31,052 nucleotides of DNA from JAAYUD01 sp036846645 (GCA_036846645.1 DAIUBN010000012.1:1-31052), one strand, 5' to 3'. Counted from the first letter of the stretch, positions 22,049 to 30,987 are shown. Program-made: numbers and translations. The notes: generated by a model not told the origin, from the letters alone.

Positions 22049-22648
22049 TTAAATATCGCCGTTATTAATCTTTTCGATGTAATCGAGCACTTCTTTTCTA
22101 CCTAATCTTCTCTGTGAAGAGGTGACGAAGTAGGGAGGAAGCTCACTCCATGACTCTTTCAACTTTTCGAAATAAGCTTGCAATTTAAACTTCTGCTGAC
22201 CAGCTTTCAATTTATCGGCCTTAGTAAAGACGATACAGAACGGCACTTGGTGTTCGCCCAGCCATTCCATAAAACTGAGATCATTGGCTTGTGGTTCGAT
22301 TCTTATATCAATCAATACAAAGACATTGGCCAACTGCTGTCTATTGAGTAGATAGTTTTCGATAATCGTTTGAATCTTGGCACGCTCTTTCTGACTACGT
22401 TTGGCATATCCATACCCTGGCAGATCGACAAGATACCACTCATTATTGATAAGGAAATGATTGATGAGCAAAGTCTTTCCAGGTGTAGAAGAGATCATAG
22501 CAAGCGATTGCTGACCAGTGAGCATGTTGATCAAACTTGACTTTCCTACATTGGAACGACCAATAAAGGCATACTCATTGAAATTGCCTTGCGGACACTT
22601 ATCTAACTGAGTATTGCTGATAACGAATTTAGCAGATTTGATTTCCAT
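22049..22648 (-). CDS. engB: Ribosome-assembly GTPase EngB/YihA
   Basis: A 199-residue TRAFAC GTPase needed for late assembly of the large ribosomal subunit. The nucleotide motifs are complete: G1 GRSNVGKSS, G2 region STPGKT, G3 DLPGYGYAKRS, G4 TKADK, and the SS of G5 near YFVTSSQRR. Length and ends are normal, and the ATG at 22648 is the only sensible start. It begins 2 nt after the symporter stop, so expression follows that gene. Confidence 0.96.
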   Translation of the reverse strand: MEIKSAKFVISNTQLDKCPQGNFNEYAFIGRSNVGKSSLINMLTGQQSLAMISSTPGKTLLINHFLINNEWYLVDLPGYGYAKRSQKERAKIQTIIENYLLNRQQLANVFVLIDIRIEPQANDLSFMEWLGEHQVPFCIVFTKADKLKAGQQKFKLQAYFEKLKESWSELPPYFVTSSQRRLGRKEVLDYIEKINNGDI

Positions 22649-22650
22649 AT

Positions 22651-24108
22651 CTATTGTTTATTAATCATATTTCGTGAAGAAGAAAATAGCCACATACCGG
22701 CAAAAGTAATCATTCCGTTGAGCATCAAAAGTTCGTATCCGAAGTGATAATTCCAAAAACGACCTGCTACGACATTTATTATGTAGCAAAGGATGGGTGA
22801 GACTAAAGCGATATATGGTACTAACTTATCTTTTGTAGCTCTTTTAGTAAAAAGTCCGAAGGCAAACATTCCTAATAACGGACCATAAGTATAAGAAGCT
22901 ATGATATAAATAGCATCAATCACACTTTTGTTATTCAGGGCATGTACCAGACAAATGCAAACGACAAGCAATATTGAAAGTAATATATGCACTCTACGCC
23001 GTTTTCGGAGTGCTTCTTTCTCTTCAAGTTTTTCTGTTTCGAGCATATCAACACAGACAATCGTTGTCATGGCCGTAAGAGCCGAATCGGAGTTACTGAA
23101 AGTAGCGGCAATGATACCTATCGTAAAAAGTATCAGTACCCCGTTGCCCAAATATCCTTGTGTAGCAAACATTGGCAGTATATCATCATTTACAGCAGGC
23201 AAAGTAATCTGCATTTTGGTAGCTACCAATAATAATAACACACCAAGTGCCAAAAAAAGTAGATTGAGAGGGATAAATGCAAATCCGTAGCAATACATAT
23301 TCTTCTGAGCTTCGTGCAAGTTGCGGCAACTCAAATTCTTTTGCATCATATCTTGATCTAGTCCGGTCATCACTATCACAATAAAGACACCGCTCAAAAA
23401 TTGTTTCCAAAAGTTTTGAGTAGAGAACCAATCATCGAAGACAAACATTCGGCTATGTGGACTATGTACTATCTGGCTGACAGCGCCGCCTAATCCTACG
23501 TCTAGTTTGCCCACCGCCATTACAATAATACATATCAGAGCAGCAATCAAGCAGAAAGTCTGCAACGTATCGGTCCAAACGATGGTCTTAATACCACTTT
23601 TATGAGTATAAATCCAAACTAAGAATAATGCTCCCGCTGCGATAGTCCAAAAAGGAACGCCCATAGCAGCAAAGACATAAGTATGAAGGATAAGACATAC
23701 CAAATAGAGTTTGGCTGCCGTACCAAGCATTCTCGAAAGAAGAAAAAATGATGAACCGGTGAGATAAGAACGTCTACCAAGTCTTTCACCCAAATAACCG
23801 TATATACTTGTCAAGTTGAGCCGATAATAGATGGGCATCAGTACATGAGCAACAAAGAGATAGCCGAAAAAGAATCCGACAACCATCTGCATATAGGTCA
23901 TGTCCACACTGTTCACCATGCCGGGCACTGAGACGAAAGTGACGCCCGAAATTGAAGCGCCAATCATACCGAATGCCACAATATACCAAGGAGAACGTTT
24001 CTCGCCGCGATAAAATGCATCGTCAGAACCCTTGCTCTTCATTCCCGTAATGCGTGCAACCAATACAAGCAACGAGAAATATACTAATATAATGAGAATG
24101 ATTGTCAT
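22651..24108 (-). CDS. Sodium:solute symporter (SSS family)
   Basis: A 485-residue membrane transporter of the SSS family with about 13 hydrophobic helices. Landmarks are GASISGVTFVSVPG in the first helices, YLGERLGRRSY after helix 3, the GLDQDMMQKNLSCRN segment, and the sodium-site region FSNSDSALTAM. It imports a small solute with Na+; the substrate (sugar, sialic acid, pantothenate, others) is not readable from sequence. I place the start at the ATG at 24108, because the promoter element (24119-24126) lies inside the longer open frame. It is followed by engB with a 2-nt gap. Confidence 0.92.
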   Translation of the reverse strand: MTIILIILVYFSLLVLVARITGMKSKGSDDAFYRGEKRSPWYIVAFGMIGASISGVTFVSVPGMVNSVDMTYMQMVVGFFFGYLFVAHVLMPIYYRLNLTSIYGYLGERLGRRSYLTGSSFFLLSRMLGTAAKLYLVCLILHTYVFAAMGVPFWTIAAGALFLVWIYTHKSGIKTIVWTDTLQTFCLIAALICIIVMAVGKLDVGLGGAVSQIVHSPHSRMFVFDDWFSTQNFWKQFLSGVFIVIVMTGLDQDMMQKNLSCRNLHEAQKNMYCYGFAFIPLNLLFLALGVLLLLVATKMQITLPAVNDDILPMFATQGYLGNGVLILFTIGIIAATFSNSDSALTAMTTIVCVDMLETEKLEEKEALRKRRRVHILLSILLVVCICLVHALNNKSVIDAIYIIASYTYGPLLGMFAFGLFTKRATKDKLVPYIALVSPILCYIINVVAGRFWNYHFGYELLMLNGMITFAGMWLFSSSRNMINKQ

Positions 24109-24118
24109 AATTCGGCTG

Positions 24119-24126
24119 CAAAGATA
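24119..24126 (-). promoter_or_regulatory. -7 element of the symporter-engB transcript
   Basis: A perfect TATCTTTG on the minus strand, 10 nt before the ATG at 24108, so the leader is very short (about 5-8 nt). I saw no clear -33 TTTG. Confidence 0.55.
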
Positions 24127-24184
24127 CAATTTATTCAGCCAACAACAGCGGGAATAACGAACAAAAGCGTAAAATGAGCAAGTT

Positions 24185-24664
24185 CTATTCCGGAGTATTC
24201 AACAATTTGAATCTCAGCCTCAACGTTCCATCATTCCAATCATGACTGATAATTTTGAAAGTTCCAACTTTAGAAGTATTATCAACGTGAAGCCCGATGC
24301 AGGCACAAACGTCATAGTCGCCTATCCTCACTATTCGAAGTGTTTCGCTGGCATCATCGGGAAGTTTAGTCAAATCGAGACCTTCTATCTGTTTAGCCTC
24401 CTCTTGAGTGACGAATTCCATTGTCACTGGTAGATGACGTTCAATCACTGCGTTTATTCTATCTTCTATATTCTGTATCTGTTCGTCGGTTGGGCAGACA
24501 GACAATTGATAATCGCATTTACTCTTCTTCTTTTCGATATGAGCATTCTTCGAACGAGTACAACCGAAAACTTTCACCATTGTACTATTAAGTATATGTT
24601 CTGCCGTATGCATCGGAGGATATTCTGTTTTATTATGCTCATTGAGCTGAAGTTGCTGTTCCAT
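24185..24664 (-). CDS. AlaX-like alanyl-tRNA editing protein
   Basis: A 159-residue free-standing editing domain related to the second half of alanyl-tRNA synthetase, which hydrolyses Ser- or Gly-tRNA(Ala) in trans. The zinc/catalytic motifs are both present: HTAEHIL (HxxxH, residues ~19-23) and CIGLH (CxxxH, ~127-131). The N-terminal OB-like domain of AlaX-M forms is missing, so this is a short form. It is cytoplasmic, with its own -7 element just upstream, and is separated from the symporter by about 76 nt. Confidence 0.88.
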   Translation of the reverse strand: MEQQLQLNEHNKTEYPPMHTAEHILNSTMVKVFGCTRSKNAHIEKKKSKCDYQLSVCPTDEQIQNIEDRINAVIERHLPVTMEFVTQEEAKQIEGLDLTKLPDDASETLRIVRIGDYDVCACIGLHVDNTSKVGTFKIISHDWNDGTLRLRFKLLNTPE

Positions 24665-24695
24665 AAATTATTAAGTTGATATTGATTTCGGTTGG

Positions 24696-24703
24696 CAAAG
24701 ATA
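24696..24703 (-). promoter_or_regulatory. -7 element of the AlaX-like gene
   Basis: A perfect TATCTTTG on the minus strand, 31 nt before the ATG, located 11 nt past the stop of the upstream barrel gene. Confidence 0.55.
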
Positions 24704-24713
24704 ATATTTTTAT

Positions 24714-27260
24714 TCATAAGTCGAAACTTACTTTCATCATTATCTCTCTAGGGCGAAGTTGGCAGAAGGTATAAGTCTGAGCAGCACTCGACATATAGAG
24801 TTGCTCGCTATGATTGTTATTCCAAATATTGTTGAGTGATAATTGAAGTTCAAACTTGTTGTGGCGATAGGAGAGAAGGGCATCGCAGAAAGTATTATCA
24901 GCAAAGCCTTTTTCGGTGCTGTGATAATATTCATTCTTTACAGACAATTGCCAATCACTGCCGATAAAGAAGTTAATATCGAAATGCTGCTTGTAGTATT
25001 TCGAACTACCTCCCGAATATTGCGGCTCGCTGATATTGGTCTGCTGGCTGAGATACAATGAACTTTTCCCTTCTAACGATACAAAAAGAAAAGGTCTAAA
25101 TGAATACTTTAGGGAGATATTTCCGGTTTGCAAACGACCATCATCAACAGACGAATCAATGAGTAGTTTATAGTTGTTGCATTGGTAACTGGTACTGAGA
25201 GAAAGAAAAGTTTTGGCCCAACCAAAGGTCTTGCTTATCTTACCCTGAGCAGAAAATAAACGATTATGATACCGATGCTCGGTAGCTATACGACGATAGA
25301 GATAATCTGTCAGAGACGTTGTATAAAGCACATTGTTATTGCCCATAGAGAGAGAAGTGTTCAGATTATAGAATAAGCCATTGGCAGGCTGAGCATAATC
25401 ATACCACAAGTAAGCTTGATGAGTAGTTCGCGTCTCGAAGTTGCCAATACCACTTTCGATGGTGCGATATGAAGTAAACAACGGAGTATCGTATATACCT
25501 TTCAACATTGTCGGACTTTGATTCATTATATAATTAAGGTATAGCGAAGAAACGGCATTCAGTATATAGCGAAAACTGAAAGAGGGCTCAATCCAAAGAG
25601 CATTCTTCGTCCGTCCATTATAGAATTGCCGGCCGACACTGATATTCGCCGCTATATTGGCATTAATAGTCGGAGTTTTAAAAATCAAATCGGGATTATA
25701 ATAGGGCTGTGCAAGCCAGAAAGTATGATTCGTTTGTTGGCCCGATAAATCGGCATTCATCTGTTGATGATAGAAATCTATACCCACCTTATTATCGATG
25801 ATAAAGCGACCAGCCTTTCTACCAAACTTCACATAATTGGAAGTTCCGAAGTACTTCAAGTTCAATATCTCTGACAATTCGTTGATAGTGATCAATCGAC
25901 CTGGCAGATAGTTGTAGGTAGATACAGATGAGATATCCATATCTAAACCATTCTTCATGTTTTTAATCATCTGAAAGTCTTCTGTAATGTATCGGCTACG
26001 AGGTTGTACAGTCAGTTGATGCTCTTCCTCATTATATAATAAGGTAGCACGACTCTTGTCGAAATCGATATATCCTTTTATCTTGTTCTGAACAAAGCAT
26101 TTCTTTCCATTCAATTTATAAAGCATTTCTCCTTGCCATTGGCTATCAGTATTGGTCACAGCCCGTTGTTCGCTTACTATGGGCAGCACATCTAGTTCCA
26201 GATATTGAGTTCGAGTAGAAGAGTTTTGATGCTCCCTATTGAGAAGTACATTCAACTGCAAACGTAGTTCATCATCCTCCGTGAGTTTGAAGAGTTGATT
26301 GGTAGCCCCCAAGTGAGCATTATTAAAGGTATAACGATCACCATCCATGTCGGGCAGTGAAATAGAAAAAGGAGACAGCAATTTCTGCTCCTCATGAGTA
26401 GGACGAAACAGCGTATACATATCGTTCACTTCGCTACTGATATCTTTTCCATTATTATTGGTCTTATACATCGACAGATTCTGACTTTTCCGCCCGAAAC
26501 GCATCGCCATCAACCTACTATCTCTGAGCATATCGGGCGAATGAGTAAGACGAGTTCCCAAACCAATATCAGCAGTGCCCATCCATAGATCTTTCGAATC
26601 ATCGGTCAGCACTATATTGAGTGCGGCTTGATCACTAAATCTTGTGCCTCTCAACATTTTGATAGGTTGATGATTCTGCAACACTTGTACCGACTTCACT
26701 TTCTGTGCCGAGATATTATTGCTGGCTTGGGCATACTTGCTGCCCATCATGTCCATTCCTTCTATATAGAATTTATTAATGGGCTTACCTTGATACAATA
26801 TCTGCCCGCCATCCTTCACTTCAAGACCAGGCATCTTGGCTATCACATCGGCAATAGAACGGTCTTGCTTTTGTTTGAAACCCGCAACCGAATAAGTCAG
26901 CGTATCACCACTAAGATTGATACGTTTGGCCGTTACTTTCACTTCTTTCAATAAGAATTGCTTTTCTTTGAGGGTAATATCAGCACCCGATTTAAAAGAA
27001 GAAAGAGGTATCATTTGTTTCTCATAGCCCACCATACTGACTACTAACTTTTGCGGATGTGCTATTTCTTGATAAGAGATAGAAAATATTCCGTCTTTGC
27101 CACTGACAGTATACGCTATAGTTGTTCCGCCCGATGTAAGTAGTGTGATATTCGCACCGCCGACGGGTTTTCCTTTCTCTGATACGACTTTACCAACTAA
27201 TGTCTGAGCAGATAAACTAAGAGAGCAGAACAATGATAATATAAGAAAGCAGTACTTCAT
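24714..27260 (-). CDS. TonB-receptor-like outer-membrane barrel with carboxypeptidase-like domain
   Basis: An 848-residue outer-membrane protein. A signal peptide (~1-19, ending SLSAQ) is followed by a carboxypeptidase-D regulatory-like beta-sandwich (~20-105, LVGKVVSEKGKPVGGANITL), a plug-like domain (~115-225, with DVIAKMPGLEV and GKPINKFYIEG), and a long beta-barrel to the C-terminus. The plug resembles SusC-type receptors, but the protein is shorter and has no SusD partner. Its ATG abuts the stop of the GLPGLI gene (TAA then ATG), a common Bacteroidetes pair, so the two probably act together in the envelope. I see no typical TonB box. The ligand is unknown. Confidence 0.88.
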   Translation of the reverse strand: MKYCFLILSLFCSLSLSAQTLVGKVVSEKGKPVGGANITLLTSGGTTIAYTVSGKDGIFSISYQEIAHPQKLVVSMVGYEKQMIPLSSFKSGADITLKEKQFLLKEVKVTAKRINLSGDTLTYSVAGFKQKQDRSIADVIAKMPGLEVKDGGQILYQGKPINKFYIEGMDMMGSKYAQASNNISAQKVKSVQVLQNHQPIKMLRGTRFSDQAALNIVLTDDSKDLWMGTADIGLGTRLTHSPDMLRDSRLMAMRFGRKSQNLSMYKTNNNGKDISSEVNDMYTLFRPTHEEQKLLSPFSISLPDMDGDRYTFNNAHLGATNQLFKLTEDDELRLQLNVLLNREHQNSSTRTQYLELDVLPIVSEQRAVTNTDSQWQGEMLYKLNGKKCFVQNKIKGYIDFDKSRATLLYNEEEHQLTVQPRSRYITEDFQMIKNMKNGLDMDISSVSTYNYLPGRLITINELSEILNLKYFGTSNYVKFGRKAGRFIIDNKVGIDFYHQQMNADLSGQQTNHTFWLAQPYYNPDLIFKTPTINANIAANISVGRQFYNGRTKNALWIEPSFSFRYILNAVSSLYLNYIMNQSPTMLKGIYDTPLFTSYRTIESGIGNFETRTTHQAYLWYDYAQPANGLFYNLNTSLSMGNNNVLYTTSLTDYLYRRIATEHRYHNRLFSAQGKISKTFGWAKTFLSLSTSYQCNNYKLLIDSSVDDGRLQTGNISLKYSFRPFLFVSLEGKSSLYLSQQTNISEPQYSGGSSKYYKQHFDINFFIGSDWQLSVKNEYYHSTEKGFADNTFCDALLSYRHNKFELQLSLNNIWNNNHSEQLYMSSAAQTYTFCQLRPREIMMKVSFDL

Positions 27261-28079
27261 TTAGCGCTCAAGATAGTTTTTATATACTGGCTTGGAGTGG
27301 GTGAGATTGTTACCTTTCTCATCCGTTATCTTAATCACCTTATCGCTATAGTACCTGAGTTCATAGCCTATTCTGTCTTCATCAAACTCTTTACGTAACT
27401 TAAGAAATTTCTTTTTCGTAGTCGAAATAACTTTCTTCTTATTCAGGGTAATTATCTGATCGGGATTGTTCTGCATACCGACACAGACGAATTTGAAAGT
27501 TCCGTCACTATCTTCGGCAGCTAGAATTAAACCGGGCAGTCCACCTAGCAACCATGGACCTAGACGAAATGGAATATCTTCGGTATACCATACTGTCCAT
27601 TGTCTGCCACGAACAAAAGCTGATGCTTTCTTGCAATTGAAATCCAGAATCTTCTTGCCAGAATCGGACAAAAGAGTCCATTTTATATCAGGTAATGAAT
27701 CACTATAACAAAAAGTGTCGGTCGATATGGTATTCTTGATAGTGCAAGTACCGCCGTTGAGAAAATTGTAGAATACTTCGAGATATGAGCGATTGGGATA
27801 TTGCGCTCTTAATTTTGGAAGGAAAGCCAAACTTGTAGCCAAATCTACATTGTTCTTATTCAACGAATCGAGTTTCTCGTTGCAAAGACGATTTTCCATA
27901 TTACAGAATAGGAGAGTGGATTCGCCTATGTTAAGCTCCCAATTCATTGTTTTTTGCGTAGTATCTTTCCGTTCACTAAAATAATCTAATTGATAAATGA
28001 TACGATACTTCGCCTTTTCTTGAGCTATCGCCGTAGCACTAGCGATTACGAGCAACGATAATAAAATAAGTCTTTTCAT
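27261..28079 (-). CDS. GLPGLI-family exported protein
   Basis: A 272-residue periplasmic or outer-membrane-associated protein named after its signature, seen here as LLGGLPGLILAAED (~165-180). A signal peptide covers ~1-20 (MKRLILLSLLVIASATAIAQ). The rest is beta-rich. The family's function is not established, but it is regularly found next to TonB-receptor-like genes, as here, where the barrel gene follows with no gap. I chose the ATG at 28079, which starts the signal peptide; the longer frame to 28109 would include part of the promoter. Confidence 0.9.
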   Translation of the reverse strand: MKRLILLSLLVIASATAIAQEKAKYRIIYQLDYFSERKDTTQKTMNWELNIGESTLLFCNMENRLCNEKLDSLNKNNVDLATSLAFLPKLRAQYPNRSYLEVFYNFLNGGTCTIKNTISTDTFCYSDSLPDIKWTLLSDSGKKILDFNCKKASAFVRGRQWTVWYTEDIPFRLGPWLLGGLPGLILAAEDSDGTFKFVCVGMQNNPDQIITLNKKKVISTTKKKFLKLRKEFDEDRIGYELRYYSDKVIKITDEKGNNLTHSKPVYKNYLER

Positions 28080-28106
28080 ACTTCCGATATTTTTATTTTT
28101 CGGAAG

Positions 28107-28114
28107 CAAAAGTA
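28107..28114 (-). promoter_or_regulatory. -7 element of the GLPGLI operon
   Basis: TACTTTTG on the minus strand, 27 nt before the ATG. An inverted repeat lies just upstream at 28126-28143, and CTTCCG/CGGAAG (28081-28086 with 28101-28106) flank the leader. Confidence 0.6.
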
Positions 28115-28125
28115 CCCTGTAGGAT

Positions 28126-28143
28126 GGTTGACAGCGGTCAACC
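28126..28143. promoter_or_regulatory. Perfect inverted repeat upstream of the GLPGLI promoter, candidate operator
   Basis: GGTTGAC, AGCG, GTCAACC: 7 bp arms and 4 bp spacer, ending 12 nt upstream of the -7 element. There is no T run, so it is not a typical terminator of the gene before it. Confidence 0.5.
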
Positions 28144-28166
28144 TATTATTAATATAGTTTAAAAAG

Positions 28167-29486
28167 TTACTTCTTTACACTGCCGGCAATCATATCTACT
28201 ATCTCATCGATACCAATCTTCGAAGAATTGACAACCAAATCATAGTTTCTGGCATCTGTCCATTCGCCGCCTGTATATTGTCGATAATGATTGCTTCGAG
28301 CCTTATTGGTTTTCTCTACAAGCCCTTTAGCTTCTTCCGCTCCAACCTTGCAATAAGAAGCAACACGCTTTATGGCATCTTTTTCATCGGCACAGACAAA
28401 AACATGAAAACTGTTCTTATCATCACGAAGTATCCAATTGGCACAACGTCCGATAATGACACAAGAAGATTGATGTGCAAGAGTCTGTATCGTTCTACTT
28501 TGCGACACAAATATAGCATCATCTTTCGATGGATTCATCGACATCGGAATGCTCTTATCAGTAAATATCAACTCCCACAATTTGCCGGTAGATATGTTTT
28601 GCTCATTCTCTTTCACAAATTCGTGAGAATAGCCCAGTTCATCGGCTGTTTTATCAATAAGATATTTATCATAAAGAGGCACGCCAAGACATTCTGCAAG
28701 TTTTTCTCCAATCTCATGTCCGGCACTGCCGTATTGACGAGAGATAGTGACGACAAGAGGGAGTTCTTCTGATCCGTGTTCAACTACAGTAGTCGCCGGC
28801 ATTACCGTTACATCGAAGAATGGTTCGATCCATTTGAAGTGAGGGCTGAAACGACGGACCATGAAACCAACATAAAACATTGAAAACAGAGTACCCAAAC
28901 CAATCAACTCCCAATGCCAGCCTCCAAAGAAAATGAGACAGAAGATAGCACCAACTACCACCAAACCGGTATCACTAAATATCTTCACTTTTCCGAAATC
29001 GGCATGCACCACTTTAGATATCGCCAAAGGAAATCCTTCACCAGCCAACATCAGTACATCGCATTTCACTTCCAAGGCAATACCGTATGCCAGAAGTCCA
29101 CCACCAATACAAAGCTGAATAAAACGAAGCACATATCCAAGAGTTGTGCTGTCAAACTGAAACAAGCCAGTCATCCACATGGTAACATCGGTATATACGC
29201 CAAACAGCAGGCTGACTACAATCTGAAGTAACTGTATGATTGGATAATTCTTTCTTAATAATAATATCTGCGACAGAATAAAAAATACATGCATGCAGAT
29301 AACGTATTCACCCATTGTTAAAGGAGTGCCTGGAATAAGGCTCAATACGTAAGGAGGACAGGATATCGGAGAAGAACCTAGATTGGCTCTGATAGATAAT
29401 GATGTACCGAAAGCGATGATAAACAATGCGATGATAAAAACAACGTAACGACGAAATAACTCTTTTTTGCCTCTATAAGATTTCAT
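28167..29486 (-). CDS. Fusion of YczE/YitT-like membrane domain and cytidylate-kinase-like domain
   Basis: A 439-residue two-part protein. Residues ~10-215 have five or six membrane helices and resemble the YczE/YitT (DUF6198-type) membrane family (IRANLGSSPISCPPYVLSL, then TMGEYV). Residues ~243-439 form a cytidylate-kinase-like P-loop domain: VTISRQYGSAGHEIGEKLAE, then VIIGRCANWILRD, and a terminal helical lid region. The family sequence in the P-loop position, SRQYGSAGHEIG, is typical of cytidylate-kinase-like proteins that differ from Cmk. The cytoplasmic kinase tethered to a membrane domain suggests transport coupled to phosphorylation or nucleotide sensing (inference). I chose the ATG at 29486 because a -7 element lies inside the longer frame. 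Confidence 0.88.
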   Translation of the reverse strand: MKSYRGKKELFRRYVVFIIALFIIAFGTSLSIRANLGSSPISCPPYVLSLIPGTPLTMGEYVICMHVFFILSQILLLRKNYPIIQLLQIVVSLLFGVYTDVTMWMTGLFQFDSTTLGYVLRFIQLCIGGGLLAYGIALEVKCDVLMLAGEGFPLAISKVVHADFGKVKIFSDTGLVVVGAIFCLIFFGGWHWELIGLGTLFSMFYVGFMVRRFSPHFKWIEPFFDVTVMPATTVVEHGSEELPLVVTISRQYGSAGHEIGEKLAECLGVPLYDKYLIDKTADELGYSHEFVKENEQNISTGKLWELIFTDKSIPMSMNPSKDDAIFVSQSRTIQTLAHQSSCVIIGRCANWILRDDKNSFHVFVCADEKDAIKRVASYCKVGAEEAKGLVEKTNKARSNHYRQYTGGEWTDARNYDLVVNSSKIGIDEIVDMIAGSVKK

Positions 29487-29515
29487 AATGAATTTACTGA
29501 TATTCTTTTCGAGTG

Positions 29516-29523
29516 CAAAAGTA
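29516..29523 (-). promoter_or_regulatory. -7 element of the membrane-kinase fusion gene
   Basis: TACTTTTG on the minus strand, 29 nt before the ATG at 29486. No clear -33 TTTG. Confidence 0.5.
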
Positions 29524-29613
29524 CTCATTATTATCTACCATTGTTATCTTGATTTTTTGTTTTCCTAGAAAAATATAGCTGAAGTTCTATTTCTTTAAAT
29601 GAACTGACAAAAC

Positions 29614-29644
29614 AAAAAAAGGGAACCTTCTTTCGAAAGTTCCC
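29614..29644 (-). terminator. Terminator after hsp20
   Basis: GGGAAC...GTTCCC stem (29621-29644, about 10 pairs with a short loop) followed on the minus strand by seven T (29620-29614). It lies 70 nt after the hsp20 stop. Confidence 0.88.
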
Positions 29645-29713
29645 CAAAACATCATCATTTATGAGTATCACTAAAATCCTTTTACCTAATCAATCTACCT
29701 AACCAATTACCAT

Positions 29714-30145
29714 TTATTCAACTGAGATAAGACGTTGATTCTTTTTAATTTCTTCTTCGCCCATCTTAGGCAATTCTACTTTCAGTACACCGTTCTCAAC
29801 TTTTGCAGAGATCTTATCCTTATTTACATTATCAGGTAAAACCATGCATTGTTCGAACTTCTGATAAGAGAATTCGCGACGAAGGTAACGACCTTTCTTA
29901 TCTTTCTCGCCATTATCGGCTTTCTTTTCCATCGATACTACCAAGTTATCATCAGAATCTACATTGACTTTGAAATCGTCCTTAGTCAATCCAGGTGCTG
30001 CGAGTTCTACTTCGTAGCTCTTTTCAGTTTCAAAAACATTGATTGCCGGAGCAGTAGAATTTGCTTTTTCCATCCAATCACTATCAAAGAAATCATTGAA
30101 AATACTAGGTAACCAATTCTGAGTTCTTTTTACAGGTGTCAACAT
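29714..30145 (-). CDS. Small heat-shock protein, Hsp20/alpha-crystallin family
   Basis: A 143-residue cytoplasmic holdase that binds unfolding proteins. The alpha-crystallin domain spans ~33-140, starting PAINVFETEKSYEVELAAPG; it ends with the conserved A-x-x-x-NGVL-type motif (KVENGVLKVELPK). A short N-terminal arm (LPSIFNDFFDSDW) has the aromatic pattern used for oligomerisation. The I-x-I/V tail is LISVE. The leader has an unusually clear Shine-Dalgarno, AGGAG at 30155-30159, 9 nt before the ATG, rare in this phylum and consistent with high expression. Its own terminator follows, so it is monocistronic. Confidence 0.95.
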   Translation of the reverse strand: MLTPVKRTQNWLPSIFNDFFDSDWMEKANSTAPAINVFETEKSYEVELAAPGLTKDDFKVNVDSDDNLVVSMEKKADNGEKDKKGRYLRREFSYQKFEQCMVLPDNVNKDKISAKVENGVLKVELPKMGEEEIKKNQRLISVE

Positions 30146-30154
30146 AATTTTAAT

Positions 30155-30159
30155 CTCCT
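30155..30159 (-). promoter_or_regulatory. Strong ribosome binding site of hsp20
   Basis: AGGAG on the minus strand, 9 nt upstream of the ATG at 30145. Most other genes here show no such motif. Confidence 0.65.
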
Positions 30160-30254
30160 ATTTTTAAGTTATACATTATTTTATTGTTTTTCTTTGCCCC
30201 AACTCCCTTTCGTTCGTCGGAACACTTAGTAAATTGCAAACTACATGCCAATGC

Positions 30255-30284
30255 CAAAAGTAAGTTATTTAGCTGATAATCAAG
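30255..30284 (-). promoter_or_regulatory. Possible promoter of hsp20
   Basis: On the minus strand CTTG (30284-30281), 18 nt, TACTTTTG (30262-30255). It would give a leader of about 100 nt. The -33 is weak, so a heat-responsive promoter elsewhere in the leader is possible. Confidence 0.35.
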
Positions 30285-30379
30285 ACATAATGTCATTTTA
30301 TACAGACAGAATTTATCCTTTTCCTGACAGAATAGCAGTTTTCTTCATTATGTTTTGGATAAACAGACTTTATTTACCG

Positions 30380-30387
30380 TATATTTG
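30380..30387 (+). promoter_or_regulatory. -7 element of the MmcQ/YjbR-family gene
   Basis: TATATTTG 35 nt before the ATG at 30423. A TTTG lies at 30354-30357, 22 nt upstream. Confidence 0.55.
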
Positions 30388-30422
30388 TATTGATAAATCG
30401 AAAGAACTAAAAAAGAAAAACA

Positions 30423-30770
30423 ATGAATATAGAAGAGGCGAGAAACTATGCACTGAGTCTTTCTAGTGTCACAGAAGACTTGTTTGCAGAGAATTGGATT
30501 TCCTTCCGAGTAAAAGGGAAGTGGTTCTTATTGATGCAGCTCGATGCCCCCGAACCTCGTGTTGCCGTGAAGTTGCCACCCGAAGAGGGTATATTATTGA
30601 GAGAACAATATCAAGGTATCACAGCAGCCTATCACATGAACAAACAGCATTGGAGCGATTTATATCTTGATAAACTACCCGATGAACTAATTCGTGAACT
30701 AATATTGAATTCATACCGACTAGTGGTGAGTAAGCTGCCAAAGTCGGTTCAAAAAGAAATAAAAGAATAA
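30423..30770 (+). CDS. MmcQ/YjbR-family protein
   Basis: A 115-residue soluble protein of the MmcQ/YjbR family (CyaY-like fold, often called DNA-binding). Landmarks: MNIEEARNYALSLSSVTED at the start, FRVKGKWFLLM, VAVKLPPEEG, and the closing LILNSYRLVVSKLPK. Residues 35-60 form the central sheet. Its role is unknown. It has its own -7 element and stands alone between hsp20 and the right edge; no terminator was identified after it. Confidence 0.9.
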   Translation: MNIEEARNYALSLSSVTEDLFAENWISFRVKGKWFLLMQLDAPEPRVAVKLPPEEGILLREQYQGITAAYHMNKQHWSDLYLDKLPDELIRELILNSYRLVVSKLPKSVQKEIKE

Positions 30771-30987
30771 CAGCTACAATATAGTAAACAACCATTTATC
30801 AATTCTCGATTTTCCATTCTTCAACTCCTCTTGTTTCCGAAGAGAAGTTTACACCTATTTTATATAAGGTACGCGAGTCGTTGGCAAATGGTGCGGCATA
30901 GAGCCTTTCTCATCTATATAAATAAAGGAGGAAAATTATAATTTCTTTGATATAATTTCTAATAATATTAGGTGAAGACCCTTTTAT
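30771..30987. other. Intergenic region with a possible short gene remnant
   Basis: There is no full gene. One plus-strand frame (about 30794-30902) is open but lacks an ATG, reads like protein near its end (EKFTPILYKVRESLANGAA) and then stops. It may be a decayed fragment or chance. The rest is AT-rich with nothing I can name. Confidence 0.3.

Noticed and set aside
28126..28143. Terminator of the membrane-kinase fusion gene
   Set aside because: The inverted repeat has no T run on the minus strand and is close to the next promoter, so an operator is more likely.
30245..30466. 73-codon plus-strand frame MPMPKVSYLADNQD
   Set aside because: It overlaps the start of the MmcQ/YjbR gene in another frame, crosses its -7 element, and does not resemble any protein I know.
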